A DNA stretch of 64,000 nucleotides from an uncultured Desulfovibrio sp. (GCA_913063155.1 CAJXYU010000001.1:248001-312000), one strand, 5' to 3'. Positions 16,848-25,245 are shown, numbered from the stretch's first letter. Notes: a model not told the origin generated them from the letters alone. Numbers and translations: made by a program.

Positions 16848-18181
16848 GGCTTGGCGGGTTCCTCCCCGCAGCGCTGGAGCATGCGGCGCAGGGTGTCCTT
16901 GGAAATGTCCAGCTCGCGGCAGGTGGCCATTTTCTTGCCGTTGTTCCGCTCCAGGGCCTCGTGAACCGCCCGGCATTTGATCTCCTCCAGAGTGCCCACC
17001 ATGCCCAGGGGATATCCGGAAGCCTCGAGAGGACGAATGCTGTCCGGCAGGTGCTCCAGCTGAATGAAACCCGAACCGCAAAGGATGAAGGCGAACTCCA
17101 GAATATTCTCCAGTTCGCGTACGTTTCCGGGAAAACCGTGACGCAGCAGAAGAGCCATAACGTCCTCGGAAACGCCTTCCACGCATTTTCCCTGCAGCGC
17201 ATTGTATTCGCGAATGAAATGATCCGTAAGCAGGGGGATGTCCTCTGGCCGCTCACGCAGGGGCGGCAGGCGCAGGGTGACCACGTTGAGCCGATAATAA
17301 AGATCCTGACGAAAATCGCCGTCGGCCACCAGGGCTTCCAGATTACGGTTGGTGGCGGCCACCACGCGCACGTCGGTCCGCACGGGGCTGACCCCGCCCA
17401 ACGGCTCATAGACCCTTTCCTGGAGCACACGCAGCAGTTTTACCTGCAGCTTGGCAGGCAGATCGCCGATCTCGTCCAGAAAAATGGTGCCGCCGCGGGC
17501 CAGTTCGAAACGGCCGGGCTTGTCGGCCTTGGCGTCGGTAAAGGCCCCTGCCTTGTAGCCGAACAGTTCGGATTCCAGCAGGGTGTCGGGCAGAGCCCCG
17601 CAGTTCACGGCCACGAACGGCCCTTTGCGGCGGTCGCTCAGATTGTGCACGGCCCGGGCAAAAAGCTCCTTGCCGGTGCCGGATTCACCCAGCAGCAGCA
17701 CAGTGGCTTCGCTGCGGCTTACCTGCGGCAAAATCCGAAATATCTTTCCCAGAGCCTCGCTGCGGCCGACGATGTCCTCCACGGAATAGAGGTCCTCGAC
17801 CTTGCGGCGCATGAGGTGCAGTTCGGTGAGGTCGCGGAAGGTCTCCACGCCGCCGACCACCTCTCCCCTGGCGTTGCGCAGCGGCGCGGCCGAGATGGAC
17901 ACGGGTACGCGTTCGCCGTCCGGGCGGACAATGAAGATGGACTTGCCGGAGATGACGCCGCCACAGTCGATGCACTCCTTGAGGGCGCACGAACCGTCAC
18001 ACAGACTGGAGTGAAACACGTCGCGGCATTTCTGGCCCATGGCTTCCTCCGCCGGGATACCGGTAATGCGTTCGGCGGCCTCGTTGAAGTAGGTGATGTT
18101 CCAGTCGGTATCCACCGTGAACAGACCATCGGCAATGGAGGACAAGACGTCCTCAAAGGGGAGTTCTTTGGGAAACGGCAT
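16838..18181 (-). CDS. Sigma-54 activator of the orange-protein operon (PAS-AAA+-Fis)
   Basis: A 447-residue enhancer-binding protein with an N-terminal PAS domain (about 12-125), an AAA+ ATPase (about 138-375, Walker A GESGTGKELFARAVH) and a C-terminal Fis-type helix-turn-helix. The PAS carries a Cys cluster (CRDVFHSSLCDGSC...CIDC), suggesting redox or metal sensing. The sigma-54 contact loop reads GAFTDA instead of GAFTGA, keeping the key Phe and Thr. In D. vulgaris the equivalent (DVU2106) activates the orp operons; the sigma-54 promoter 90 bases downstream fits. A TGGGCG/CGCCCA hairpin lies just before the ATG and may limit translation. Confidence 0.88.
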   Translation of the reverse strand: MPFPKELPFEDVLSSIADGLFTVDTDWNITYFNEAAERITGIPAEEAMGQKCRDVFHSSLCDGSCALKECIDCGGVISGKSIFIVRPDGERVPVSISAAPLRNARGEVVGGVETFRDLTELHLMRRKVEDLYSVEDIVGRSEALGKIFRILPQVSRSEATVLLLGESGTGKELFARAVHNLSDRRKGPFVAVNCGALPDTLLESELFGYKAGAFTDAKADKPGRFELARGGTIFLDEIGDLPAKLQVKLLRVLQERVYEPLGGVSPVRTDVRVVAATNRNLEALVADGDFRQDLYYRLNVVTLRLPPLRERPEDIPLLTDHFIREYNALQGKCVEGVSEDVMALLLRHGFPGNVRELENILEFAFILCGSGFIQLEHLPDSIRPLEASGYPLGMVGTLEEIKCRAVHEALERNNGKKMATCRELDISKDTLRRMLQRCGEEPAKPGE

Positions 18182-18219
18182 GGGCGAACCTTACGCCCAA
18201 AATTTCAGTATGAAAAGTA

Positions 18220-18237
18220 CCGAAATATAATTTTCGG
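18220..18237 (-). promoter_or_regulatory. Dyad upstream of the ORP activator gene
   Basis: CCGAAA-N6-TTTCGG is a perfect inverted repeat 39 bases before the start codon, next to TTTCA-N3-TGAAA (about 18203-18215). It may be an operator or part of the promoter region. Confidence 0.35.
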
Positions 18238-18344
18238 GCATATTTTGAGCCATCACGTAATGCGGGACACCGCCCCTCACCTCGCAAAAGCGGCCCGAAC
18301 ACGTCAGGGGTGCAGGGGGATTATTCCCCTGCCCGCCGGAGGCG

Positions 18345-18372
18345 CAAAAAAAGCCCCGCACAAGGCGGGGCT
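18345..18372 (-). terminator. Rho-independent terminator of hypA-hypB
   Basis: On the minus strand a perfect 8-bp stem AGCCCCGC/GCGGGGCT with a 5-nt loop is followed by seven T. Confidence 0.92.
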
Positions 18373-18400
18373 CATACTTACGAATATCGACCGGCAGCCG

Positions 18401-19060
18401 CTATTTCTTCTCAGCGCGTTTATTGCGCAGCCACTCATACCAGGCATCCAACCCGTCGCCGTTGCGGCAGGAAATGGGCATGACTTCGATGTCCTTGTTC
18501 AGGCCCTTGGCATGGTTGGTTGCGTTCTCCAGGCTGAAGTCCACATAGGGAAGCAGGTCCACCTTGTTCAGGAGCATGACGGCCGAAAGATGGAACATGA
18601 GGGGATATTTCTCGGGTTTGTCGTCCCCTTCGGTGACGGACAGCAGGGTGACCTTGTAGTCTTCGCCCACGTCGAACTCAGCCGGACAAACCAGGTTGCC
18701 CACGTTCTCCACGAACAGGATGTCGAGCCCATCCATGTCCATGGACCTGATGGCGTCCAGCACCATGCCGGAATCCAGGTGACAGCCGCCCTCGGTGTTC
18801 ACCTGCACGGCCTGCGCGCCGGTTGCGGCCACGCGGCGGGCATCGTTATCTGTCTGGAGGTCGCCTTCCACCACGGCCATCCGGAACTCGTCCTTGAGGT
18901 CCATGAGGGTGCGCTCCAACAGGCTGGTCTTGCCCGCGCCCGGAGAACTCATGAGGTTCAGGCACAGAATGCCCTTCTCCCGAAAAGTCTTCTTCAGTTC
19001 TTCGGCGATCCGGTCATTGGCTTCCAGCACGTTTCTGACGATGGGGATTTCCATGCTCAT
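18401..19060 (-). CDS. hypB: Hydrogenase maturation GTPase HypB
   Basis: A 219-residue SIMIBI-class GTPase that helps HypA insert nickel into NiFe hydrogenase. Visible motifs are the P-loop MSSPGAGKTSLLERTL (about 38-53), the metal-site segment EGGCHLDSGMVLDAI (about 92-106), FVENVGNLVCP and NKVDLLPY for guanine binding. The N-terminal CXXCGC high-affinity Ni motif and His-rich stretch seen in some HypB are absent. ATG 19060 has AAGGAG 8 bases upstream. It lies 11 bases after hypA, so the two are co-transcribed and end at the terminator at 18345. Confidence 0.95.
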   Translation of the reverse strand: MSMEIPIVRNVLEANDRIAEELKKTFREKGILCLNLMSSPGAGKTSLLERTLMDLKDEFRMAVVEGDLQTDNDARRVAATGAQAVQVNTEGGCHLDSGMVLDAIRSMDMDGLDILFVENVGNLVCPAEFDVGEDYKVTLLSVTEGDDKPEKYPLMFHLSAVMLLNKVDLLPYVDFSLENATNHAKGLNKDIEVMPISCRNGDGLDAWYEWLRNKRAEKK

Positions 19061-19071
19061 TCAAAAGCTCC

Positions 19072-19440
19072 TTATTCAGCCGGGACTTCATTGTCGGCGG
19101 GTTCCACAAAATCGATATACAGTTCCTTGCCTTCCAGGACTTCGTGACCAAGCAGGGCATCGCACTTGGGACACGGCATGTACTTGGTGTCTTCAGGCAG
19201 AAACTCCTCGCCGCAGTCGCCGCACTTCACCTTGAGGGGGATCTCCTCCAGTTCCAGGACGGCCCCGTCGAACATGGTGTCGGGCGTCAGGGCGGTCCAG
19301 GCGAACTGGAGCGCTTCGGAGACCACTCCGGCCAGAGCGCCGTTCTTGATGACCACCCGCTTGAGGCTGGTGATGTCACGCTTGGTCATCTCGTCCTCAA
19401 GGATGGACAAGATACTTTGGACTATGGACATTTCATGCAT
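19072..19440 (-). CDS. hypA: Hydrogenase nickel-delivery protein HypA
   Basis: A 122-residue HypA. The N-terminus MHEMSIVQSIL supplies the Ni-binding His2, and the zinc ribbon is CGDC...CPKC (about residues 74-77 and 91-94). HypA hands nickel to the hydrogenase large subunit together with HypB, the next gene. No hydrogenase structural genes are in the window. Confidence 0.95.
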   Translation of the reverse strand: MHEMSIVQSILSILEDEMTKRDITSLKRVVIKNGALAGVVSEALQFAWTALTPDTMFDGAVLELEEIPLKVKCGDCGEEFLPEDTKYMPCPKCDALLGHEVLEGKELYIDFVEPADNEVPAE

Positions 19441-19603
19441 AGGAAGATTGGCTTACCGCAAATAGGCATCCACGGCAAGATTGCCGCGAACAAAAGCCCG
19501 CATACTGTGCCGTTCCACTCCGAAATTACGATCTCTCCCGGCTCTCAGAGCCGTTCAAAAGCGTCTGTATACGCGCCCCTCAAAAGAGTTGGGATGCAAT
19601 AAA

Positions 19604-19652
19604 CAAAAAAAGCAGGCCCGACGCGTATCCAAACATACGCGAGGGGCCTGCT
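19604..19652 (-). terminator. Rho-independent terminator of the phosphate unit
   Basis: On the minus strand a long stem (AGCAGGCCC...CGCGTAT pairing with ATACGCG...GGGCCTGCT) is followed by seven T, just after the DUF47 gene. Confidence 0.9.
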
Positions 19653-19693
19653 CGCTTTTGCAGCGACGCCGCAGACGGACCTTTTTAAGCCGC

Positions 19694-20368
19694 CTAGCGG
19701 GCGATCATGTTGCGCAGGCTGTCGACGCAGTTCTCGCAGCTGTGTCCCATCTTGGCAAGGCAGTCGATGAAATGCGTGATCTGGTAGATGTCCTTGAAGT
19801 CCAGATCGGAATTGAAGAGCTTGCTCTGGAGCTTGTAGGCGGCCTTGCGGATAAGCTCCCGCTCGTGCCGGACCTTGCTGTAGCTCTCCTTGGTTCCCTG
19901 ACGGTCCAGGGACTCGCCGTGCACCAGGGCGATGGTGTTCTTGAGCGCCGGGCCGAGCAGTTCGGTGACGTGGCGCACGCTGTCCAGCAGGTTGATGAGT
20001 TCCTTCTGGAACTCGGGAGGCACGGGAACCGGACGCATGCCCAGCCAATGCAGGGCGTCCTGGGCCGCGTCAAGGATGTTGTCCTGGAATTTGGTGTAGT
20101 TCAGGAACATGCCCTTGTCCACGGCCATGAACAGGCCGCGCGGCAGATGGTTGCGGATGTTGCGCTTGATCTTGTCCGCGTGGTTCTCGATGGCGTCGAT
20201 GGTCTTGGCCAGTTCCTCGAATTCGCGGCACACGCCGCCGGAAACATAGCATTCCAGAGATTCGTCGATGGTGGCGATGCACTCGGCGATCTTGTCGTAG
20301 TGCTCGATAAGCCCGTCCATGGGGGAACGCTTTGCGATAAGCCCGAAAAAGGGAATCTTCAGATACAT
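19694..20368 (-). CDS. DUF47/PhoU-like phosphate transport accessory protein
   Basis: A 224-residue all-helical protein of the DUF47 (TIGR00153, PhoU-like) family, which usually sits beside PiT carriers and is thought to modulate them. The N-terminal FFGLIAKRSPMDGLIEHYDKIAEC and repeated helical bundles fit. Two Cys pairs near the C-terminus (CENC) are unusual extras. It is the last gene of the kinase-PiT-DUF47 unit. Confidence 0.88.
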   Translation of the reverse strand: MYLKIPFFGLIAKRSPMDGLIEHYDKIAECIATIDESLECYVSGGVCREFEELAKTIDAIENHADKIKRNIRNHLPRGLFMAVDKGMFLNYTKFQDNILDAAQDALHWLGMRPVPVPPEFQKELINLLDSVRHVTELLGPALKNTIALVHGESLDRQGTKESYSKVRHERELIRKAAYKLQSKLFNSDLDFKDIYQITHFIDCLAKMGHSCENCVDSLRNMIAR

Positions 20369-20427
20369 GTGGTCACTCCGTAAAAATGTATGCGATCAGC
20401 AAATTGCCGGTTTTTATCCAATGAGGG

Positions 20428-21660
20428 CTACAAACACAGCCACTTGAGCAATTCGAATATCAAAATACTGGTGAGGGCCGCAATGGGGACCGTGAGCACC
20501 CAGTAAAAGACGATCTTGCCCAGGACGCGGAAGTCCACGGCGCCGAATCCGCGGGCAACCCCCACACCGACCACGGCTCCCACGGCCGCATGGGTGGTGG
20601 AAACGGGCAGCCCCAGATTGGAGGCCACCAGCACGGTGCTGGCTGCGCCGAAGTCCACGGCGAAGCCGCGGGTGTTGGTCAGGGTGGTGATCTTCTGCCC
20701 CACAGTGGCCATGACCTTGTGGCCGAGAACCGCGATACCCACGGCGATGCCCACGCCGCCCAGCACGAGCATGCCCAGGGGCACGTCGGCCTTGGCCAGG
20801 AGCTGGTGTTCCTTGGCGATGAGGTAGATGGCGGCCACCGGTCCGATGGCGTTGGCCACGTCGTTGGCTCCCTGGGAAAGGGCCACATAGCAGGAGGTGC
20901 CCACCTGCATCTTGCGGAAGACCATTTCCACGCCTTCGGCTCCTTCTTCCACGTCCACCACGATGCGGGAAATCCACATGCGGGCCAACAGGAAAACCAG
21001 AGCGGACAGCGCGGCGGCGATACACAAGGAAACGGGCCAGGGCAACTTGAGGCTCTTTCCTATGGGTGTCTTGTACAGGAAGGACAGGGAGATCAGAGCC
21101 ATGGTGACGGCGACCCAGAACGGGGCCCAGCGTTTGGCCTGCTCGATGAAGTGCTTCTTGTACAGGATGTACCGCCGGATGTGGGAAAAGACCACAAATC
21201 CGATGGCGGCCGCAAAGAACGGCGAAATGATCCAGGACATGACGATGCCGCCCATCTTGAGCCAGTTGACCACGTCGATGCCGCCGGCCACGATGCCGAA
21301 GCCGGTGATGGCTCCGACAATGGAGTGGGTGGACGAGACCGGCAGGGAAGTCAGGGTGGCGATGAGCACCCAGACGCCCGCCGCAAGCAAGGCCGAGAAC
21401 ATGCCGATCATCATGATCGTGGCGTCTATCCGGCTCGGATCGATGATGCCCTTGCTCACGGTCGCAGTAACATGTGACCCCAGAAATACCGCGCCGGCAA
21501 AATTGAGCACACCGGCGATAACGACCGCCTGTCTGACGGTGATGGCCTTGGCCCCCACAGCCGACGCCATCGAGTTGGCCACATCGTTGGCGCCCAGGTT
21601 GAACGCCATCATGAAGCCCGCAAACAGGGACATGTAAAAGAACAGATCGTATAAATCCAT
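20428..21660 (-). CDS. pit: PiT-family inorganic phosphate transporter
   Basis: A 410-residue membrane carrier. The two inverted family repeats are clear: FNLGANDVANSMASAVG (about 20-36) and ALSQGANDVANAIGP (about 258-272). About ten membrane segments surround a cytoplasmic loop near 215-250. PiT carriers import metal phosphate with H+ or Na+. It follows the PhoR-like kinase by 35 bases and precedes a DUF47 gene, so the three should be expressed together under phosphate control. Confidence 0.93.
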   Translation of the reverse strand: MDLYDLFFYMSLFAGFMMAFNLGANDVANSMASAVGAKAITVRQAVVIAGVLNFAGAVFLGSHVTATVSKGIIDPSRIDATIMMIGMFSALLAAGVWVLIATLTSLPVSSTHSIVGAITGFGIVAGGIDVVNWLKMGGIVMSWIISPFFAAAIGFVVFSHIRRYILYKKHFIEQAKRWAPFWVAVTMALISLSFLYKTPIGKSLKLPWPVSLCIAAALSALVFLLARMWISRIVVDVEEGAEGVEMVFRKMQVGTSCYVALSQGANDVANAIGPVAAIYLIAKEHQLLAKADVPLGMLVLGGVGIAVGIAVLGHKVMATVGQKITTLTNTRGFAVDFGAASTVLVASNLGLPVSTTHAAVGAVVGVGVARGFGAVDFRVLGKIVFYWVLTVPIAALTSILIFELLKWLCL

Positions 21661-21695
21661 TTATCCCCCTCCTGAGGGGACGGGTTATGGAAGAC

Positions 21696-23483
21696 TCAGG
21701 ACGCTTTGGGCGCTTTCAAGCGGAAACAGAACCTCGCACCCCTTTTATCCTCACCATAGCCGTCGTGCCAGATTTCTCCCCCGAAGTTCTTGACGATGCG
21801 GCGGCAGATCGCCAGGCCGAGGCCCGCGCTGCCGTGCCCGTCGATGGTGTTCTCGTCCACGCGGTAAAAGCGTTCGAACACCTTGAGACTGTGCTCCTTG
21901 GAGATTCCCGGCCCCTGGTCTTCGACACAGAAAGCGACCGAATTCTTCTCCACTTCGGCGGTAACGGTGATGACCCCACCTTTGGGGCTGTATTTGACGG
22001 CGTTCTGCATGAGATTGTGAAACACGTGCAGCAACCCGTCCGATTCGCCCATGACCTCCAGTCCGTGTCCCTCGGGGAGCTCCGTGTCGAAGCTCACGCC
22101 GAAGTCCTCGGCCAGGGGGATCAGGTCATCGAGCGCCCGTTGCAGGACTTCCCTGCCGGACACCGGAGCTATTTTCAAAGCCTTGCCCATCTGCTCGGAT
22201 TTGGCCAACGCAAGCATGCTGGAGATGACCTTGTTCATATGGTCGGCATTCTTGAGAATGATCTCCAGGAACCCGCGCGCATCGTTGAAATCCTTGGGAG
22301 GATTGTCGAGCAGGGTTTCTGAGTATCCCTTGATGCTGGTCAGCGGCGTGCGGAGCTGATGAGAGGCGTTGGCGACAAAATCACGCAGACCTTTTTCGGC
22401 CTGTTTGATGACGGTGATGTCGTGGAACACGAGAATAAGTCTTCTCGCGCCGTGATGATCGTTGTACGGCAGGCCGCTGACGTCAACAGTGCGGCCATCC
22501 ATGAGGTCTATCTCGGTCTTGACGAAATCGATCTCTTCGGAAAGCAGCCTGTCCACGAGATTCTGAATTTCGTAGCGCCGGGTCACTTCGATGGGCGTAC
22601 GCCCCACAGCGGTTTCCGGCATGGAAATCATCTCGTCCATGGCAGCGTTGTAGGAAATGACCCGCCCGCCTGAATCCAGAGCCATGACCCCTTCGTCCAT
22701 GCCTTCGAACATGGCCCGGAGCTGACCTTTCTGGTCCTCGATGGTCTGGATGTGAAACTCGATTTTCTTGGCCATGGCGTTGACTGAAGAGGCCAGGGGC
22801 TGGAACTCGCCGCCCGGCGAAGAACGCAGGCGCATGGAATAGTTGCCCTCGCCGATCTGGCGGGCCACTTCGGAAAAGGCGCGAATGGACCGGCCCATGT
22901 TGCGGGAAAGATAGGCGGCCAGCCCGGCGGCCACAGCCAGTATGCCCAGGAAAAGCCAGAGGAAGTTGATTCGCAGCGAATTCAGGCGTTCCTGCACCTT
23001 GGAAAACGGTACGGCAAGGCGCAGGACCCCGGCAGGCATCCCCGCACAAGAGGGCATGGTGCTGGCCACGTAGATCATGTCCTTTTCCAGGGTGGTGCTG
23101 TGGCGCAGGTGCATGCCGGAACCGTCCATGAGCGCTTCGACCACCTCGGGGCGTTTGCCGTGATTCTCCATGAAGGCGATCTTGTCGTATTCCATTTCGG
23201 AGTCGGCCACGACCCGACCGTTCACGATATAGGTGATGCGGCTGCCGAGCTTATGGGAAAGAGTCTTGGCCCAGACGTCCATGGCCTGTTCGGAATCGAA
23301 CTCCGCGTGCTCCCGCAGAAGCCACTTGACCGTGTCGAGCTGCTGCCAGGAAATGTGTTCGGTGTCCCGAACCAGTTCAGACCCCACCAGAGTGGAAGAA
23401 TAATAAAAGGCCACGGCCAGGGCCAAAATCAGCATGGCCCAACCCCACAGCAACAACCTCATTTGAAAGGAGCGCAATTTCAT
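21696..23483 (-). CDS. PhoR-like sensor histidine kinase
   Basis: A 595-residue kinase: N-terminal membrane helix (about 8-28), a periplasmic sensor region (about 30-165), a second helix (about 170-192), HAMP (about 192-245), PAS (about 255-350), HisKA with the phospho-acceptor in NASHQLRTPLTSIKGY (about 370) and a HATPase_c domain (DQGPGISKEH, GSAGLGLAICRRIV). Position ahead of a PiT carrier and a DUF47 protein, plus Pho-box-like repeats upstream, argue for phosphate sensing. No response regulator gene lies beside it; its partner must be elsewhere. Confidence 0.85.
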   Translation of the reverse strand: MKLRSFQMRLLLWGWAMLILALAVAFYYSSTLVGSELVRDTEHISWQQLDTVKWLLREHAEFDSEQAMDVWAKTLSHKLGSRITYIVNGRVVADSEMEYDKIAFMENHGKRPEVVEALMDGSGMHLRHSTTLEKDMIYVASTMPSCAGMPAGVLRLAVPFSKVQERLNSLRINFLWLFLGILAVAAGLAAYLSRNMGRSIRAFSEVARQIGEGNYSMRLRSSPGGEFQPLASSVNAMAKKIEFHIQTIEDQKGQLRAMFEGMDEGVMALDSGGRVISYNAAMDEMISMPETAVGRTPIEVTRRYEIQNLVDRLLSEEIDFVKTEIDLMDGRTVDVSGLPYNDHHGARRLILVFHDITVIKQAEKGLRDFVANASHQLRTPLTSIKGYSETLLDNPPKDFNDARGFLEIILKNADHMNKVISSMLALAKSEQMGKALKIAPVSGREVLQRALDDLIPLAEDFGVSFDTELPEGHGLEVMGESDGLLHVFHNLMQNAVKYSPKGGVITVTAEVEKNSVAFCVEDQGPGISKEHSLKVFERFYRVDENTIDGHGSAGLGLAICRRIVKNFGGEIWHDGYGEDKRGARFCFRLKAPKAS

Positions 23484-23562
23484 TCTTGTCTCTCGTTTCC
23501 GATACCCGGCACCTTGGATTACGAACTCAGTATTCCGTTCGCGAGGGCAGCCCTAACACAAT

Positions 23563-23595
23563 TGTTACAACTGTGTTACAATAAAAATGTTACAA
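23563..23595 (-). promoter_or_regulatory. Tandem TTGTAACA repeats, Pho-box-like operator
   Basis: Three direct copies of TGTTACAA (plus strand 23563-23570, 23574-23581, 23588-23595) are spaced 11 and 14 bp, about 80-110 bases before the kinase start. Direct repeats at 11-bp steps are the layout bound by PhoB/PhoP-type regulators. Confidence 0.55.
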
Positions 23596-23654
23596 TTGCG
23601 TGACGGGAAATCCAAAGGCCAATATCATCTTTCCGTTCATCCACCCCGACGGGC

Positions 23655-23720
23655 GCAAAAAAAGCGACCGGCAGGCCGCGCCTCAACAAAGGCAGTCCCT
23701 CCCGGAAAGGGCAGGGACTG
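23655..23720 (-). terminator. Two hairpins, the second a terminator, after the P460-family gene
   Basis: On the minus strand CAGTCCCT/AGGGACTG (23713-23720 with 23693-23700) is followed by GCGGCC-N4-GGTCGC (23664-23679, one G-U pair) and seven T. Confidence 0.7.
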
Positions 23721-23726
23721 ATATTC

Positions 23727-24185
23727 CTAATAGTCTGAAACCATGATGTAATCCATGTCCGCACGCGCGCTGCGGCAGGCGATGCATCCTTTGGGCATGC
23801 CCGCCTTCTCGACCGCTCCCTCCGGGGTATACTTGACCCAGAACCAGTCACCGGCGACAGGGTTGTAGCCCGGCGCCTTGTACATGACTGTGATCGCGGT
23901 CAATTTTTTGTCCGGAGAGAAATTCTCCTTGACCACCATGGAACCGACAGGTTTGGGATGGCCCTTTACCAGCCCGACATTGTTCACATACACGATGTGA
24001 AACGGGCCATGCGGCGCCTTGCCGGGCTGCATGCCCTGGTGGTCGGGCCAACTACCCCAGCTCCTGTAGTCCGTTTCGGTCAGGTGTTTCCACAGCGCAT
24101 CCGCGTCTGCGCCAGGCATGTCGGAAGCGGCATGGGCCGCGACGGCCAGAGCCATCAACACAGCAAGAAAAATCAATTTTCTCAT
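23727..24185 (-). CDS. Cytochrome P460-family periplasmic protein with altered heme motif
   Basis: A 152-residue exported protein with a signal peptide ending near AHAASD. The body (VYVNNVGLVKGHPKPVGSMVVKE, ITVMYKAPGYNP, DWFWVKY) is that of the cytochrome P460 family. The expected CXXCH heme-attachment site near the C-terminus reads CIACR: the codon after the second Cys is CGC (Arg), not His. A c-type heme could still be attached but would lack its usual axial ligand. The start is ATG 24185, with GGAGG 5 bases upstream. It ends at its own terminator. Confidence 0.75.
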   Translation of the reverse strand: MRKLIFLAVLMALAVAAHAASDMPGADADALWKHLTETDYRSWGSWPDHQGMQPGKAPHGPFHIVYVNNVGLVKGHPKPVGSMVVKENFSPDKKLTAITVMYKAPGYNPVAGDWFWVKYTPEGAVEKAGMPKGCIACRSARADMDYIMVSDY

Positions 24186-24456
24186 CATTTCCTCCATACG
24201 ACCGGGTTAAGGGATAGCATCTTTGCACATACCGATTGTCACAAAGGCATGTTTTTTTCACGAAACCCTCCCCCCCGACCAAATAAAAACCGCCGCTTCG
24301 GCCGTTCACCTGAAAGAATCGGGAACACGTCGTTTCAAGGCTGGACAAATCGATTTCGCCACAGGAAATACCGTACCACGAAAGAAAACGGCAACCGGGT
24401 GAAAGTCCGGAGGAAAAACGCCCAAAGCCGGACGGAAACTGTAAAAAGAAGGGAGA

Positions 24457-24693
24457 TTACAACAGATAGAGATTCACGCCGAGGACCACGGCAAGCGAGG
24501 CGACAAGAGCCCGAATAAACCCGAGACCGAGGCCCGCCAGAGCGCCTAAAACGCCAAACGCCAGGGTCAGGAACTCGTCGTTGGTGTTGATGCCGCAGGC
24601 AAAACCGGCGGCCATTCCGCACGCTCCACCCAGAATCCGGTTTATGAGTGCGTTGTAGTTCATTCCAAGACTTTTCTGAAAGTTGTCGTGCAT
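24457..24693 (-). CDS. Small membrane protein, function unknown
   Basis: A 78-residue protein with two Gly/Ala-rich membrane helices (ILGGACGMAAGFACGI and FGVLGALAGLGLGFIRALVASLAVVLG), the second with a glycine-zipper look. I do not recognise a family. The ATG at 24693 has only a weak purine-rich site; the longer frame from 24780 adds residues that overlap the probable promoter. It stands alone. Confidence 0.5.
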   Translation of the reverse strand: MHDNFQKSLGMNYNALINRILGGACGMAAGFACGINTNDEFLTLAFGVLGALAGLGLGFIRALVASLAVVLGVNLYLL

Positions 24694-24729
24694 ACGCTTC
24701 TTGCCCACCCGAGGACTAAATAAGGGTAT

Positions 24730-24768
24730 ACGTATAAATATGTCAAAGCCTATCACCAGACACCGGCC
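24730..24768 (-). promoter_or_regulatory. Candidate promoter of the small membrane protein
   Basis: On the minus strand a TTGACA box is followed after 16 bp by TGATAG, about 60 bases before the start codon. Tandem 10-bp repeats (24781-24810) lie directly upstream. Confidence 0.35.
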
Positions 24769-24780
24769 TTCTGTCAACAC

Positions 24781-24810
24781 AGTTGCCTTAAGATGCCTTA
24801 AGATGCCTTA
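24781..24810. repeat. Three tandem 10-bp repeats
   Basis: AGWTGCCTTA occurs three times in direct succession (24781-24790, 24791-24800, 24801-24810; the third and second are identical). The one-helical-turn period places the same face of DNA toward a binding protein. Confidence 0.7.
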
Positions 24811-24826
24811 ATTAAATCGGAAAACA

Positions 24827-24983
24827 GGAGATCCCCCCAAAACAACAGGGGAATCTCCCAAAAAAACTTCCCGATCGGAAAAGCGACTATCCGCTTTTTC
24901 CGGCTCCCTGGGCGGGTATTTCACAAGTCGATACGACGCAAAAAAAGACCGGCCCCGTGCAATGAAACTTACACGGACCGATC
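24827..24983 (-). terminator. Array of three hairpins, the first a terminator of the alr unit
   Basis: Read on the minus strand: a terminator-like stem with seven T (24938-24983), a stem CGGAAAaAGCG/CGCTTTTCCG (24876-24902), and a stem GGAGATtCCCC/GGGGgATCTCC (24827-24858). Together they fill the space between the small 67-aa gene and the tandem repeats; I see no gene in 24694-25030. Confidence 0.6.
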
Positions 24984-25030
24984 TTTTCTCTGCGGCGATA
25001 TAACAATCGCGCAGCGCCGGGCCGCCGGCG

Positions 25031-25234
25031 CTACATGCCGCGCATGCAGGCCATGAGCTCCTCGGAGACCTCCAGAAAACAGACGCCGTTGCGGATCTCG
25101 ACGCGAACGTTCGTCTCGGGAATGAGCGCCATGTCCTCGGCGACGTTTTCCCATTTGCCGCGCAGCCACTCGGGGCTCACGCCTTCCTTTTCCATTTCTT
25201 CCACAGGGTAACTTTCAGCGACAACCCAACCCAT
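25031..25234 (-). CDS. Small protein of unknown function downstream of alr
   Basis: A 67-residue acidic protein, MGWVVAESYPVEEMEKEG..., ending CFLEVSEELMACMRGM, not recognised. ATG 25234 is chosen because AAGGAG lies 7 bases upstream; the ATG at 25240 would be too close to that site. It begins 11 bases after the alanine racemase stop, so it is probably translated from the same transcript. Confidence 0.6.
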   Translation of the reverse strand: MGWVVAESYPVEEMEKEGVSPEWLRGKWENVAEDMALIPETNVRVEIRNGVCFLEVSEELMACMRGM

Positions 25235-25245
25235 ATCCATGCTCC

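Noticed and set aside
16961..19147. 728-aa open frame opposite the ORP activator and hypB
   Set aside because: It crosses a sigma-54 activator, a terminator and HypB on the minus strand and has no family resemblance.
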